A stretch of 57,154 nt of DNA from a bacterium (GTDB taxonomy: Bacteria; Desulfobacterota; JAPLJL01), in the NCBI GenBank assembly GCA_028713675.1, contig JAQTNV010000021.1, positions 1 through 57,154 on the forward strand, given 5' to 3'. The notes under the pieces were generated by a model, which saw only the letters and a program-made list of their open reading frames with translations, did no database searches and was not told where the DNA came from. Shown here piece by piece: positions 1-8,782 of this stretch. The translations under genes and the position numbers were made by a program. How positions within the stretch are numbered: the first letter of the stretch is position 1; each line of letters begins with the position of its first letter.

Positions 1-83
1 ACCGCTACCTCATTCCCCTGGTTCTGATCGCCCTCTCCGGCTCGATCCTGATCAGTCTGATCCTCTTCCGGATCTCCCCCTGA
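1..83 (+). CDS. C-terminal end of a membrane protein (partial)
   Basis: The reading frame that starts at base 3 stays open to a TGA at 81-83 and encodes 26 residues. They are almost entirely hydrophobic (RYLIPLVLIALSG, then SILISLILFRISP), which looks like a last transmembrane helix. The rest of the gene lies outside the window, so no family can be named. The next gene starts about 310 bases downstream, so the two need not share a transcript. Confidence 0.45.
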   Translation, partial: RYLIPLVLIALSGSILISLILFRISP

Positions 84-396
84 GATAAATTCACGACTTG
101 TCCTGAGCTTGTCAAAGGATTGACGATTTACGATTGTAGATTATATAACCCCTCGAATACTGGATTCCCGCTGGAGTTTATCCCGCACTCTGATGGGGGA
201 CGGAAATAACGTTTATTGCTTCTTGCTCGTGTTTTCGACCATATCATTTGAACCCTAGAACCCTTGGTCCCTTGAACCCCATCCTTTTTCATTCGCCAAT
301 CGTCAATTCTTCTCTATCTTACCGACAGTTTCACCTCGAATTCGGACTTGACAGTAACTATTTTTAGGCCAAAACTTAAAGATAGTGGTGGCTACG
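84..396. other. Non-coding spacer with short repeats
   Basis: No convincing gene is seen. Degenerate seven-base repeats occur at about 124-145 (TTGACGA-type), 252-281 (GAACCCT-type) and 296-310 (CAATCGT-type). A TTGACA hexamer at 348-353 could be a -35 element for the downstream gene, but there is no good -10 at the right distance. Confidence 0.5.
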
Positions 397-1314
397 ATGT
401 CTAAGAGGAAAAATTTTCTCGAACTCAGGCTTTTTACCTGTGCATGGATCAGTGCTTTCATCATTTTCAGCCCTGCCGTTCTTTTCGCCAGTCAATTCGT
501 AATTCTTAAATCCCAGGATCTGGGGCCCTACAACGAAACCGTCAACAGCATCATGTCGGCGGTAAAAAAACAGCCCCAGGTCTTCAGCCTGTCCGGGGAC
601 CCCGAGAAAATCAACCAGGTGGCGGCCATGTTGGGCACTCCCCCCGATCTTTTCATCGCGATCGGGACCCAGTCCGCCGCGGCGATCCGCTCGACCTTCC
701 CCCAGTCCTCCATGTTTTTCGCCATGATTCCCCGGGCCCGAGGCCAGTCGATGGTGGACCGGAAGACCTCCGGGATCTATCTAGACCTTACCTTTGAAAG
801 TCAGCTGAAACTCATCCAGAAAATGCTCCCGAAAACCCAGCGGGTCGGCATCATTTTAAGCGAGGACAACCAGCTGGTCGACGAGCGGGAACTGATCCGC
901 AAGGGACAGGAACTGGGAATCGTCATTGTGATCCGGAGAACTCCCGAAGTTTCCAGGTTTTCCGATATCCTGGGCACTATTATAGATCAGATCGATCTTT
1001 TCCTGATCCTCCCCGACCCTCTCTGGGGCCAGAAAGACACGGTCATGTACCTCCGGGAAAAACTGGTGGACAAGAACATTCCCTTCGTGGCTTTTTCCCA
1101 GGCCCTGGTGAAGATGGGGGCGATCATGGCCTTCAGCCCGGACTATGCCAAACTCGGAAGGGAGCTGGGTGAGATCATGGATAATTTTGCCGCCGGCGAG
1201 TCTCTCAAAGCCCCTTCCGACCCGCCCTTCCGCGTGATCGTCAATCGGACCCTGATGAACCAGTATGGTTTAATCATCCCTTCCCCGCTCGCAGACAAAG
1301 TGGACTACCAGTGA
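397..1314 (+). CDS. ABC-type substrate-binding protein (PF04392-like), coupled to a TonB receptor
   Basis: This 305-residue protein has an N-terminal signal segment (basic start, hydrophobic core at about residues 10-30, cleavage near LFAS). It then has the two-lobe periplasmic-binding fold of the ABC_sub_bind (PF04392) family: a DLFIAIGTQSAAAI strand-turn and a DLFLILPDPLWGQ hinge region. ATG at 397 is preferred over the in-frame GTG at 385 because the signal peptide then begins MSKRKN. Its TGA overlaps the GTG start of the TonB receptor gene (GTGA), so the two are probably translationally coupled. No permease or ATPase gene follows, so it may bind a ligand imported by the receptor or act as a sensor. 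The ligand is unknown. Confidence 0.75.
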   Translation: MSKRKNFLELRLFTCAWISAFIIFSPAVLFASQFVILKSQDLGPYNETVNSIMSAVKKQPQVFSLSGDPEKINQVAAMLGTPPDLFIAIGTQSAAAIRSTFPQSSMFFAMIPRARGQSMVDRKTSGIYLDLTFESQLKLIQKMLPKTQRVGIILSEDNQLVDERELIRKGQELGIVIVIRRTPEVSRFSDILGTIIDQIDLFLILPDPLWGQKDTVMYLREKLVDKNIPFVAFSQALVKMGAIMAFSPDYAKLGRELGEIMDNFAAGESLKAPSDPPFRVIVNRTLMNQYGLIIPSPLADKVDYQ

Positions 1315-3479
1315 AATCCCAAAAAGCCTGTTTATTCCTGCTCTTGACCGCGTTACCGTTTTCACTCGTCCCCGCCGGTCTCGTCCGGGCCCAGACTGCA
1401 GACGAGGATACCATGCTCCGGGAAGATCTCGCTCCTTACCTGGAGAAAGAAGAGACCGCCCGCTGGTCGCTGACCAATCCCTTCTCCGAGGAACTGGTGC
1501 AGACCGCGGAAAAACAGGTTCAGACCATCCGGCAGACCCCTGCCGCCATTGATGTGATCACCGGCGAGGAAATCCAGCGCTATGGCTATCCCAACCTGAT
1601 CGATTTCCTGGCCAGTCTGCCGGGGTTCTACTCTTATTACCCCCGCGACTACCGGATCGCGGGCGTCCGGGGCTTCTGCCGGCAGGGCAGCTGGAACAAT
1701 CGCATCCTGATCCTGGTGGATGGACACAGCATCAATTCCGACTTCGATGGTTCTTCCTTTGTCGAGGAGGATTTCGGGGTCGGCCTCGACGGAGTGGACA
1801 GGATCGAAATCGTCCGCGGCCCCGGCTCTTCCCTCTATGGGTCCAACGCGCTCTTTGCGGTGATCAACATCATCACTAAGAGCGGCAAGGAACTAGACGG
1901 CGGCCTGGTCAAGGCTGGGGGCGCCAGCTACGGAACCTGGATGGCCGGCGGCGCCTTCGGGAAAAAATTCGCCAATAAAATCGATATCATGGCCAGCGGC
2001 CAGTTCCTGGACAGCTATGGCCGGGAGCTTTATTACCAGGAATACGACAATCCTCCTGATAGCGACGGCCGGACCAGCAATACAGATTCCCTCCGCAACT
2101 GGGTAGCTTACACCAAGCTTTCATACCAGGATTTGAGCTTTAAATTCCAAGCCAAAGACCGGAGAAAGGATCTTCCCCAGGGGGCCTATTTCACCACCCT
2201 GGGCGACGACCGGAATTTCCTGCGGGATGGAAGCGGATTTGCCGAAGCCCGTTGGGACCCCCAACTGACTCCCGACCTTTCCCTGTCCTCCCGGGTCTAT
2301 GCGGACTTCGTCCACTACAACGGATCTTATTATTATAAGGGAGACGAGTACCCCCTCTCCCTCGAAGGCTGGGACGACTGGTATACCGGAGCCGAGGTAA
2401 AACTCAACTGGAAACAATCCCGTTTCTTCAAGCTTCTCGGAGGGGGTGAATACCAATATCACTGGCAGGACTTCTGGCTCCGTTATGAGACCGATGACGG
2501 CGAAGTTGATACCGATTCGGATCCGGACTGGGATAAAACCAACGGCACCGGCGCCGTCTTCCTGCACGCAAAGATCGAACCCTGGAAAAAGCTCAGCATT
2601 AATGTCGGCCTGCGCTACGATCATTTCCCGGGATTCGGAGGGGAACTCAACCCCCGGGCCGGGGTGATCTACACCCCTTACTCCTCCGGAACGATCAAAC
2701 TCCTTTACGGGCAGGCCTTCCGCGCTCCCAGCCAATATGAATACAATTATACCGACATTTACTATTATCTCCCCAATGACGTCCTCGAACCGGAGAAACT
2801 CTACACTTACGAGTTGGTCTTTGAACAATCCATCAAACAGAACCTGTTCCTGAGCGCCTCCGCCTATCTCACCGATATCGACAATCTGATCAATCAGGTC
2901 GAAATCTATGATCCATCACAGATTGTCGGGACTCCTCCGGAGCAGGAAGTGATTGACTGGTCGATGTCGAATGCGGCACCAAATGAGGCGATATTTCTCC
3001 AGTTCCAAAATTACGGGAGTATCCGGTCCTATGGGATTGACCTCTCCCTCCGGGCCAAGTGGCCGAACGGAATCGAGGGATTCCTGAATACCACTTTACA
3101 GAAAACCGAGGAAACTTCGGGAGGTGAAACCCTCAACCTTAGCAATTCCCCCGCCGTTTTCGGCAATGTGGGCTTAAGTTTCCCCTTTCCCTACACCCGG
3201 AAGCACTTTTTCCTCTCTCCTCACTTCCAGTTCTCGGGTGAACGGGATATCCAGGGGACAGAAGACGAGAGCGGAAATCCTCTAACTACCGGGGCTTACC
3301 TGCTTACCAACCTCAACCTTGTCTTACGGGACCTGCCCAAGGATCTCCAAGCCTCGCTCGGGTTCTACAATCTGTTCGACGTGGATTATTCCTTCCCGGG
3401 TGGAGGTGACTTCGTGCAGAACCGGATCCGGGCGGATGGGATCAACTTCAGGTTTTTGGTCAGCTACACCATTAGATAA
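1311..3479 (+). CDS. TonB-dependent outer-membrane receptor
   Basis: A 722-residue protein with a signal peptide (residues 1-27, ending LVRAQ). It has a TonB plug domain at about residues 60-195, with QTPAAIDVITGEEI, RILILVDGHSIN and VDRIEIVRGPGSSLYGSNA, all classic plug motifs. A beta-barrel rich in alternating aromatic residues runs to the C terminus (FRFLVSYTIR). Length is normal for the family. The protein imports a ligand across the outer membrane using TonB energy; TonB, ExbB and ExbD are not in the window. The GTG start overlaps the stop of the upstream binding-protein gene. The substrate (siderophore, cobalamin, metal or other) cannot be read from the sequence. Confidence 0.93.
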   Translation: MKSQKACLFLLLTALPFSLVPAGLVRAQTADEDTMLREDLAPYLEKEETARWSLTNPFSEELVQTAEKQVQTIRQTPAAIDVITGEEIQRYGYPNLIDFLASLPGFYSYYPRDYRIAGVRGFCRQGSWNNRILILVDGHSINSDFDGSSFVEEDFGVGLDGVDRIEIVRGPGSSLYGSNALFAVINIITKSGKELDGGLVKAGGASYGTWMAGGAFGKKFANKIDIMASGQFLDSYGRELYYQEYDNPPDSDGRTSNTDSLRNWVAYTKLSYQDLSFKFQAKDRRKDLPQGAYFTTLGDDRNFLRDGSGFAEARWDPQLTPDLSLSSRVYADFVHYNGSYYYKGDEYPLSLEGWDDWYTGAEVKLNWKQSRFFKLLGGGEYQYHWQDFWLRYETDDGEVDTDSDPDWDKTNGTGAVFLHAKIEPWKKLSINVGLRYDHFPGFGGELNPRAGVIYTPYSSGTIKLLYGQAFRAPSQYEYNYTDIYYYLPNDVLEPEKLYTYELVFEQSIKQNLFLSASAYLTDIDNLINQVEIYDPSQIVGTPPEQEVIDWSMSNAAPNEAIFLQFQNYGSIRSYGIDLSLRAKWPNGIEGFLNTTLQKTEETSGGETLNLSNSPAVFGNVGLSFPFPYTRKHFFLSPHFQFSGERDIQGTEDESGNPLTTGAYLLTNLNLVLRDLPKDLQASLGFYNLFDVDYSFPGGGDFVQNRIRADGINFRFLVSYTIR

Positions 3480-3692
3480 TATTTAATACCCGCCTTATTT
3501 TTCCAAAATACGCCAAATTGTCGCGGCAACCTTTAGGTTGCGAGTTGATATTTTTCGGATTTGTTTTGCAGAAAAGCAGTCTGAAACCTGCGGCTACCAG
3601 AAGAAGGCTGCAACGCTCAATTGACAATATGCTTTTCTAATAATGCTATATATTACAATATATTATTAAATTATATTTAAAGTTTTACCTTA
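3480..3692. repeat. Spacer with hairpin repeat and AT-rich tract
   Basis: Contains the hairpin GCAACCTTTAGGTTGC (3525-3540), which recurs at about 21705, and part of a CCTGCGGCTACC element (3589-3599). A strongly AT-rich stretch at about 3630-3685 lies between the convergent genes. No T-tract terminator of standard form is seen. Confidence 0.5.
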
Positions 3693-4547
3693 TTACCAGA
3701 TCTGAGACTTTGGCCTTTCCCGGTTCATTACCGCCATGCCCCTGAGAGCCATTTCCAAGCCAATCATCGAAGCGGTGAAAACCTTTTCCGGGCAGAGCCG
3801 GACGCAGTTATAGCAGTAGACGCACCCTTTCAATATCTTGGGCTCCGCGTTTATCGAAATCACCTTGACCGGACAAGCTTCGATACAAACCCGGCATTTG
3901 GTACATTTTTCAGGATGAACGCTGATTTTGGGCATCATGGGTCCCATGGACTTCATGTTTACCCTTCCGGAAAGCATCCGGACCAGCGCGTGTTTATTAT
4001 TCAGGGCTTGCCAGGCGATTTGGTTGGGAGAATCTTTCTCCCCCCGCGAATCGGAGATTACCTTGTTGACCAGTTTTTTCGCAAATTCCTTTTCCTCGTC
4101 ATCCGGGTGATTTCGGCCCAGAGGCCTTTTTCCTCCAAACATCAGCGAGTGCTTCCCCAGGAATTTCCCCGCCCCCGCGATCAGGTATCCGCGCTTATTC
4201 AGGGACCGGGCCAGTTCGGCCAGGGCCACACCGCTGTTTACCCCTCCATAGGTGACAAAGGGGACCGCCAGCTTGTGATGAACCCGGGGAAGCCGGGAGG
4301 CAAACCACTCGACCGGAGGGGCGATATGCCAGGAATAAACCGGCGAGCCGACCAGCAAAAGGTCCATCCGTTCCAGGAACCCGATTTCAGCTTCGGATAT
4401 CCCGTTCCGGTTCAGCCCGGTAAGATCCCGGGTACGGGCGTCTATGCCCTTTTCCTGGAAAATATTCCGGAACCACTCGGCCACTGTCCGGGTGTTTTCC
4501 CGGGGTGAAAAGAAAACTATGGCTACCTTCTGAATTCTGTTTTCCAT
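3693..4547 (-). CDS. Flavodoxin domain + two [4Fe-4S] ferredoxin domain protein (EFR1 type)
   Basis: This 284-residue cytoplasmic redox protein has an N-terminal flavodoxin-like domain: VAIVFFSPRENTRTVAEW FMN-phosphate loop at about residues 10-25, and LLVGSPVYSWHIAPP. A bacterial two-[4Fe-4S] ferredoxin module follows at about residues 215-255 (CTKCRVCIEACP and CVYCYNCVRLCP). This is the architecture of EFR1-family ferrodoxins, which probably pass electrons between iron-sulfur and flavin partners. ATG at 4547 is chosen over GTG at 4568 because AAAGGAAT sits at a good distance before it. It is convergent with the TonB gene; partners are not evident. Confidence 0.85.
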   Translation of the reverse strand: MENRIQKVAIVFFSPRENTRTVAEWFRNIFQEKGIDARTRDLTGLNRNGISEAEIGFLERMDLLLVGSPVYSWHIAPPVEWFASRLPRVHHKLAVPFVTYGGVNSGVALAELARSLNKRGYLIAGAGKFLGKHSLMFGGKRPLGRNHPDDEEKEFAKKLVNKVISDSRGEKDSPNQIAWQALNNKHALVRMLSGRVNMKSMGPMMPKISVHPEKCTKCRVCIEACPVKVISINAEPKILKGCVYCYNCVRLCPEKVFTASMIGLEMALRGMAVMNRERPKSQIW

Positions 4548-4816
4548 CTTCCGTATTCCTTTTCCCACCGACGCAGAAAGCCGCTGGCAATATCCGCAGA
4601 TAAATGCTCTCAGGTGGAATTATCACGGCTTTCAGCCGTTGGGCTCCACTTCTGGCAGGGAATTTTAGCAAATTCCGGCTTAATTCCAACCCGGACAGAA
4701 AAGATGGCCGCGCCTTCGGCGGCATTTTAATAATTTCCCGGTATTTATCTTGAAGTTAAAAGCGTTTTTCGGTTTAATTAACCCGGTCAGATTCCAACCT
4801 GGAAAAGGAGAAGGAA

Positions 4817-5782
4817 ATGTTCAAAACCAAAATCACCAAGATGCTCGGGATCGAACACCCGATTGTCGGCGGGACCATGATGTGGCTGGCCACCCCCGAC
4901 TTCGTCGCCGCTATTTCCAACGCCGGCGCCCTGGGCATTCTGGCCTCCGCCATGTACTCGGAAAAAGAGGAATTCCGGAAGGCTGTGAAAAGGATAAAAA
5001 GCCTGACCCCCAAGCCCTTCGCCGTCAATCTCAACCTGTTCCCCTCCCTCCGCCCCGTCCCCAACGATGATTTCATCACCGTCATGATCGAGGAAGGAAT
5101 CAAGATCGTCGAAACCTCCGGGCACAAGGCCCCGGAAGAATACATCGACCGCCTGAAAAAAGCCGGGATCACCGTTATTCATAAATGCGTGGGGGTCCGT
5201 TACGCCAAGAAAGCCGAAAGCATCGGGGTGGATATCGTTACGGTTGTCGGCTTCGAGAACGGCGGTGCCACCGGAAACCTCGATATCGGCACCCTGGTCC
5301 TGGTTCCCCGGGCGGTGGATGAGCTTAAGGTCCCGGTAATCGGAGGAGGCGGAGTGGTCGACGGGCGGGGGTTCCTGGCGGTCCTGGCCCTGGGCGCGGA
5401 GGGGGTAATCATGGGCACCCGGATGCTCCTGACCGAGGAAGGCCCGATTCATCCCAAATTGAAGGAAGCCTTGCTGAAGGCCACGGAGCTCGATACCCGC
5501 CAGATCATGCGGAGCGTTCAGAGCCCCCATCGGGCCTGGTATAACGAGGCCGCCAAAAGAGTCACGGAGCTGGAAACCCAGCAGGCCGGCCTCCCGGAAA
5601 TAGTTTCCATGGCTGCCGGCGACAAGGCCCGCAAGATGTACGAAACCGGGGACATTGACCTCGGGATCATCTCCTGCAGCCAGGGGATCGGCATGATCCA
5701 TTCGGTCAAGCCGGTGGCCGAGGTGATCAAGGACATTATTGCCCAGGCTGAGCAGATCCGTCAGCGAATTAAAAACATGTGA
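4817..5782 (+). CDS. NPD/nitronate monooxygenase-like flavoprotein, first of four paralogues
   Basis: A 321-residue TIM-barrel FMN enzyme of the 2-nitropropane dioxygenase / FabK-like family (PF03060). The N terminus carries the family signature ITKMLGIEHPIVGGTMMWLA, with VIGGGGVVDGRGFLAVLALGAEGVIMGTRML as the FMN-phosphate region. A clear AAGGAG at 4805-4810 precedes ATG 4817. At the position where the other three copies read EEGGH or EAGGH, this one reads ENGGA, so the active-site-region histidine of the family is missing. It may use a different chemistry. It lies just upstream of two FadL-type porin genes, which have their own promoter. Confidence 0.85.
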   Translation: MFKTKITKMLGIEHPIVGGTMMWLATPDFVAAISNAGALGILASAMYSEKEEFRKAVKRIKSLTPKPFAVNLNLFPSLRPVPNDDFITVMIEEGIKIVETSGHKAPEEYIDRLKKAGITVIHKCVGVRYAKKAESIGVDIVTVVGFENGGATGNLDIGTLVLVPRAVDELKVPVIGGGGVVDGRGFLAVLALGAEGVIMGTRMLLTEEGPIHPKLKEALLKATELDTRQIMRSVQSPHRAWYNEAAKRVTELETQQAGLPEIVSMAAGDKARKMYETGDIDLGIISCSQGIGMIHSVKPVAEVIKDIIAQAEQIRQRIKNM

Positions 5783-5790
5783 TTTTTCGC

Positions 5791-5818
5791 TTGATATTGT
5801 TATTTTTTAAAATATAAT
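5791..5818 (+). promoter_or_regulatory. Sigma-70-type promoter for the FadL-like pair
   Basis: TTGATA at 5791-5796 and a perfect TATAAT at 5813-5818 are separated by 16 bases. Transcription would start near 5825, only about 9 bases before ATG 5834 but about 30 before a TTG at 5855 that has its own AGGA. Confidence 0.65.
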
Positions 5819-5833
5819 GAGATTGATTTGCAA

Positions 5834-7288
5834 ATGTTTTCAGGAAAATTTAATTTGATTACCCGGATAAAAATATTTTCATCTCGGCAGGTTCTTCTTT
5901 TCCTGCTGCTGTTGTTTTTCGCCTTTCACCTTTCACCTTTCACCTACAAGTCTTTTGCCAACCCTTTGGATTACTACGGTTACGGATCCCGGGCCTCCGC
6001 GATGGGCAACGCCTACACCGCCCTGGCCACCGACTTCACCGGGGTTTACTATAATCCCGCCGCGATGGTAATGGCCGAGAAGGCCAGCGTCGGGCTGGGA
6101 TTTTCCTATTATAATGTCGGCCTTTCCACTTCCGGCCTGACCAAAAACGGCCAGGCCTCCGACCTGAAAAACATCGATCCCCTGTACGGGTACACCCTCG
6201 GCTTATGTCTCCCGCTTAAGGGCAAGCTCCGGGGCAAAGCCGCTTTCGGCCTGGGCACTTATTTCCTGGGTGACTGGTACTACATCAAGGCGCGCTCCCC
6301 TGAACTCAACGAACCGGAATTTGTCATCGACCAGATCCGGACCCGCCGCCAGGAGGTTTCCCTCGGGGTCGCCTATCGTCCCATGAAAATCTTTTCCTTC
6401 GGTTTCGGAGCCTACATCATCCCGGGCGGGTCGGGATCTTCCACCATGACCCTGGATGTCCCGATTCTCCAGGGCAAGTCCGGGGCCTATCCCCCGACCT
6501 TCACGGTGGATTGGGATATCACCACCAAGATCGCTTTCATGGGCGGAATCCACTTCCAGATCAACGACCGGCTGGCCGCGGGAATCAACTTCCGGGACAA
6601 GATCGACATGCTTTTCTCCATTCCCGTGGACATGAACCTGACCAACCTCGGCCTGGTCGTTCTCGAAGAGCAGAATGCCAATACCCACATTATCAGTCAC
6701 GTGAGCTATACCCCCCGGCACGTGAACCTCGGGGTCTACTATTCTCCCCTCGACCGTTTGAAATTAACCGGCGATCTTTTCTGGTACGAATGGTCCGGCT
6801 ACCCCAACCCCGCCCCCACGTTGAAAATTTCCACCAAGATGAAAGAGGGCGATCCCCTGGCTGGCCTGTTCCCGCAACCGAACATACCCGCCAACCCCAG
6901 CCCGGGGTTTAACGACACTTTCTCCCCGAACCTGGGAGCCGAATACCAGCTGATCCCGGCGGTAGCCATCCGCGGAGGGTACTCCTTCGTGCCCTCGCCC
7001 GTGCCCGCCCAGACCGGCGAATCCAACTTCCTGGACCAGGACCGCCACATCCTCTCCCTCGGGACCGGGATCTCCTTCCAGGACCCCTTCGCGCTCTTCT
7101 CGAAGAAAATCCTGGTTGATTTTCATTTCCAGTATCATTTCATCAGAAGCCAGACCATCCGGAAGGATGCCGGCCTGCCGGCGGCCTATAACGAACGGAC
7201 CCACCTCGGCAATTACCCCTACTCGATGGAATACAAGATGTCCGGGGGGATTTACGGGGGCGGAGCCACAATTCATTTGACGTTATAA
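5834..7288 (+). CDS. FadL/OmpP1-family outer-membrane transporter (first of pair)
   Basis: About 484 residues. After a long signal peptide come the OmpP1/FadL hallmarks (PF03349): SRASAMGNAYTALATDFTGVYYNPAAM at mature residues about 10-36, then a beta-barrel. The family carries long-chain fatty acids and other hydrophobic compounds through the outer membrane. The start is uncertain: ATG 5834 is the first ATG, but TTG 5855, preceded by AGGAAAA (5842-5848), fits the promoter and gives a more normal signal peptide. The signal-peptide region contains three CTTTCAC heptamers (5923-5943). Its TAA overlaps the ATG of the next gene by one base, so the two porins are co-translated. Confidence 0.88.
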   Translation: MFSGKFNLITRIKIFSSRQVLLFLLLLFFAFHLSPFTYKSFANPLDYYGYGSRASAMGNAYTALATDFTGVYYNPAAMVMAEKASVGLGFSYYNVGLSTSGLTKNGQASDLKNIDPLYGYTLGLCLPLKGKLRGKAAFGLGTYFLGDWYYIKARSPELNEPEFVIDQIRTRRQEVSLGVAYRPMKIFSFGFGAYIIPGGSGSSTMTLDVPILQGKSGAYPPTFTVDWDITTKIAFMGGIHFQINDRLAAGINFRDKIDMLFSIPVDMNLTNLGLVVLEEQNANTHIISHVSYTPRHVNLGVYYSPLDRLKLTGDLFWYEWSGYPNPAPTLKISTKMKEGDPLAGLFPQPNIPANPSPGFNDTFSPNLGAEYQLIPAVAIRGGYSFVPSPVPAQTGESNFLDQDRHILSLGTGISFQDPFALFSKKILVDFHFQYHFIRSQTIRKDAGLPAAYNERTHLGNYPYSMEYKMSGGIYGGGATIHLTL

Positions 7289-8625
7289 TGGAAAAAAGAA
7301 TCATTCGACTGGGGAAAACCGCCTGTTTTCTCGCCCTGCTCCTGGCTCCGGCTTTAGCCCCCCGGGCCCTGGCCAGTCCCTACGACCACTTCGGGCTTTC
7401 CTCGCGGGCCTCCGCGATGGGCAACGCCTATACCGCCCTGGCCACCAATTACACCGGGGTTTTCTACAATCCCGGGGCCTTGGTCTTTTCCCAGGGCGCG
7501 AGTGTCGGCCTCGGAACGATGCTTTCCAACTACAACCTGAAGGTCAACTCCCAAAAGAAATCGATCGACTCGCTTCTCGGAATCAATATCGGGGCGGTTC
7601 TTCCCTTCTCAGGGATGTTCGAAGGCCGGACCGCATTCGGCATGGCCCTTTTCCTGGCCAATACCAATCTCCTTTATGACGTCACCTCGCATCCCCAGGA
7701 TGACCCGTTTTTCGTTATCGAGGAGAACCGCCCGGCCCACATGCAGATCCTTTTCGACCTCGCCGTCCGCCTGACTGAGGGTCTGTCCATCGGAGGAGGT
7801 CTCCAGGTCAACCAGTATCTCTATACCACGGTAGATGTGGCCGTGAACACCAAAACCATCCTGGGCGATAAACAAAGCCCCATCCCCATGGGTAACATGA
7901 ATATTCTAAACATGTACAAAGGGACTCCCACCGCCGGAATTTATTACCGGCCTCTTCCCAACCTGCGCTTCGGCCTCAGTTACCGGGAACACATTAATTT
8001 CCGGCTGAAGCTGGTCTCGACCATCAATATTACCGGGGCCAAGGACCTCCTCAATACGGTCTCCGATTCGGTCCCTGTCCAGCTGACGGTTGATTGTCTG
8101 GTTCACTACACCCCCCGGAAAGCCGTCCTGGGGGTGGCTTATGACCCGATCTCCCAGTTGACCGCGAGCTTCGACCTGGCCTGGATGGACTGGTCCGCCT
8201 TCCCGAGCCCCGCTCCCCGGATCGAGGCCTACAGCCCGGTACCGGAGATCAACGCGGCTCTGCAAAGCACCTACCCCCCCATGGAGCAGCCGAAAAGCCC
8301 CGGGTTCCATGACACCCTGGTGCCGAAACTCGGGGTGGAATACCGGCTCTATAAATGGCTTGCCCTTCGCGCCGGATATGAGTTTACCCCCTCCCCGGTC
8401 CCCGAACAGCCGGACGGGAAGACCAATTACCTGGACAGCAGTCGGAACACCTTCACGATCGGAACGGGTTTCCGCTTCCTCGATCCCATCGGCATTTCCG
8501 TAAGCCCGATGGAAGTCAGTCTTCATTTCCAGTATCACCAGTTTGCCGAGCGCAAAGTCACCCGCGATTACACCGCCTCCGGAGCGATGTTCAATTCCGG
8601 CCTCGATCTCGAGTTTAATTTCTAA
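7288..8625 (+). CDS. FadL/OmpP1-family outer-membrane transporter (second of pair)
   Basis: 445 residues: signal peptide (to about residue 30, ending RALAS), then SRASAMGNAYTALATNYTGVFYNPGAL and a barrel parallel to the upstream porin. Both share the C-terminal GYxFxPSPVPxQ and HFQYHxF segments, so the pair arose by duplication. ATG overlaps the upstream stop (TAATG). Probably an outer-membrane channel for hydrophobic substrates. Tandem FadL homologues may have different substrate ranges or act together; the sequence does not say which. Confidence 0.88.
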   Translation: MEKRIIRLGKTACFLALLLAPALAPRALASPYDHFGLSSRASAMGNAYTALATNYTGVFYNPGALVFSQGASVGLGTMLSNYNLKVNSQKKSIDSLLGINIGAVLPFSGMFEGRTAFGMALFLANTNLLYDVTSHPQDDPFFVIEENRPAHMQILFDLAVRLTEGLSIGGGLQVNQYLYTTVDVAVNTKTILGDKQSPIPMGNMNILNMYKGTPTAGIYYRPLPNLRFGLSYREHINFRLKLVSTINITGAKDLLNTVSDSVPVQLTVDCLVHYTPRKAVLGVAYDPISQLTASFDLAWMDWSAFPSPAPRIEAYSPVPEINAALQSTYPPMEQPKSPGFHDTLVPKLGVEYRLYKWLALRAGYEFTPSPVPEQPDGKTNYLDSSRNTFTIGTGFRFLDPIGISVSPMEVSLHFQYHQFAERKVTRDYTASGAMFNSGLDLEFNF

Positions 8626-8782
8626 ACCCAGATTCCAATCTTCAGCTGTTAATTTACTTGAGAATGCCTGCGTGTCGGGGGCAGCGTCGGGTTTTCTGGT
8701 CTATCTGGTTAACCCGAAACCAGAAACCCGAAACTCGAAACTGTCTTTATTCGTCAATCGTCAATCTACAATCGTCAATTTT
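8626..8782. repeat. Spacer with two heptamer arrays
   Basis: At 8711-8738 four units of an AACCCGA/AACTCGA heptamer are in perfect seven-base phase. At about 8751-8780 CGTCAAT-type heptamers follow. The same two families recur together at 13852-13920 and elsewhere. Confidence 0.7.

Noticed and set aside
180..384. Cobalamin or other riboswitch before the TonB operon
   Set aside because: No B12-box or recognisable conserved core could be found by eye.
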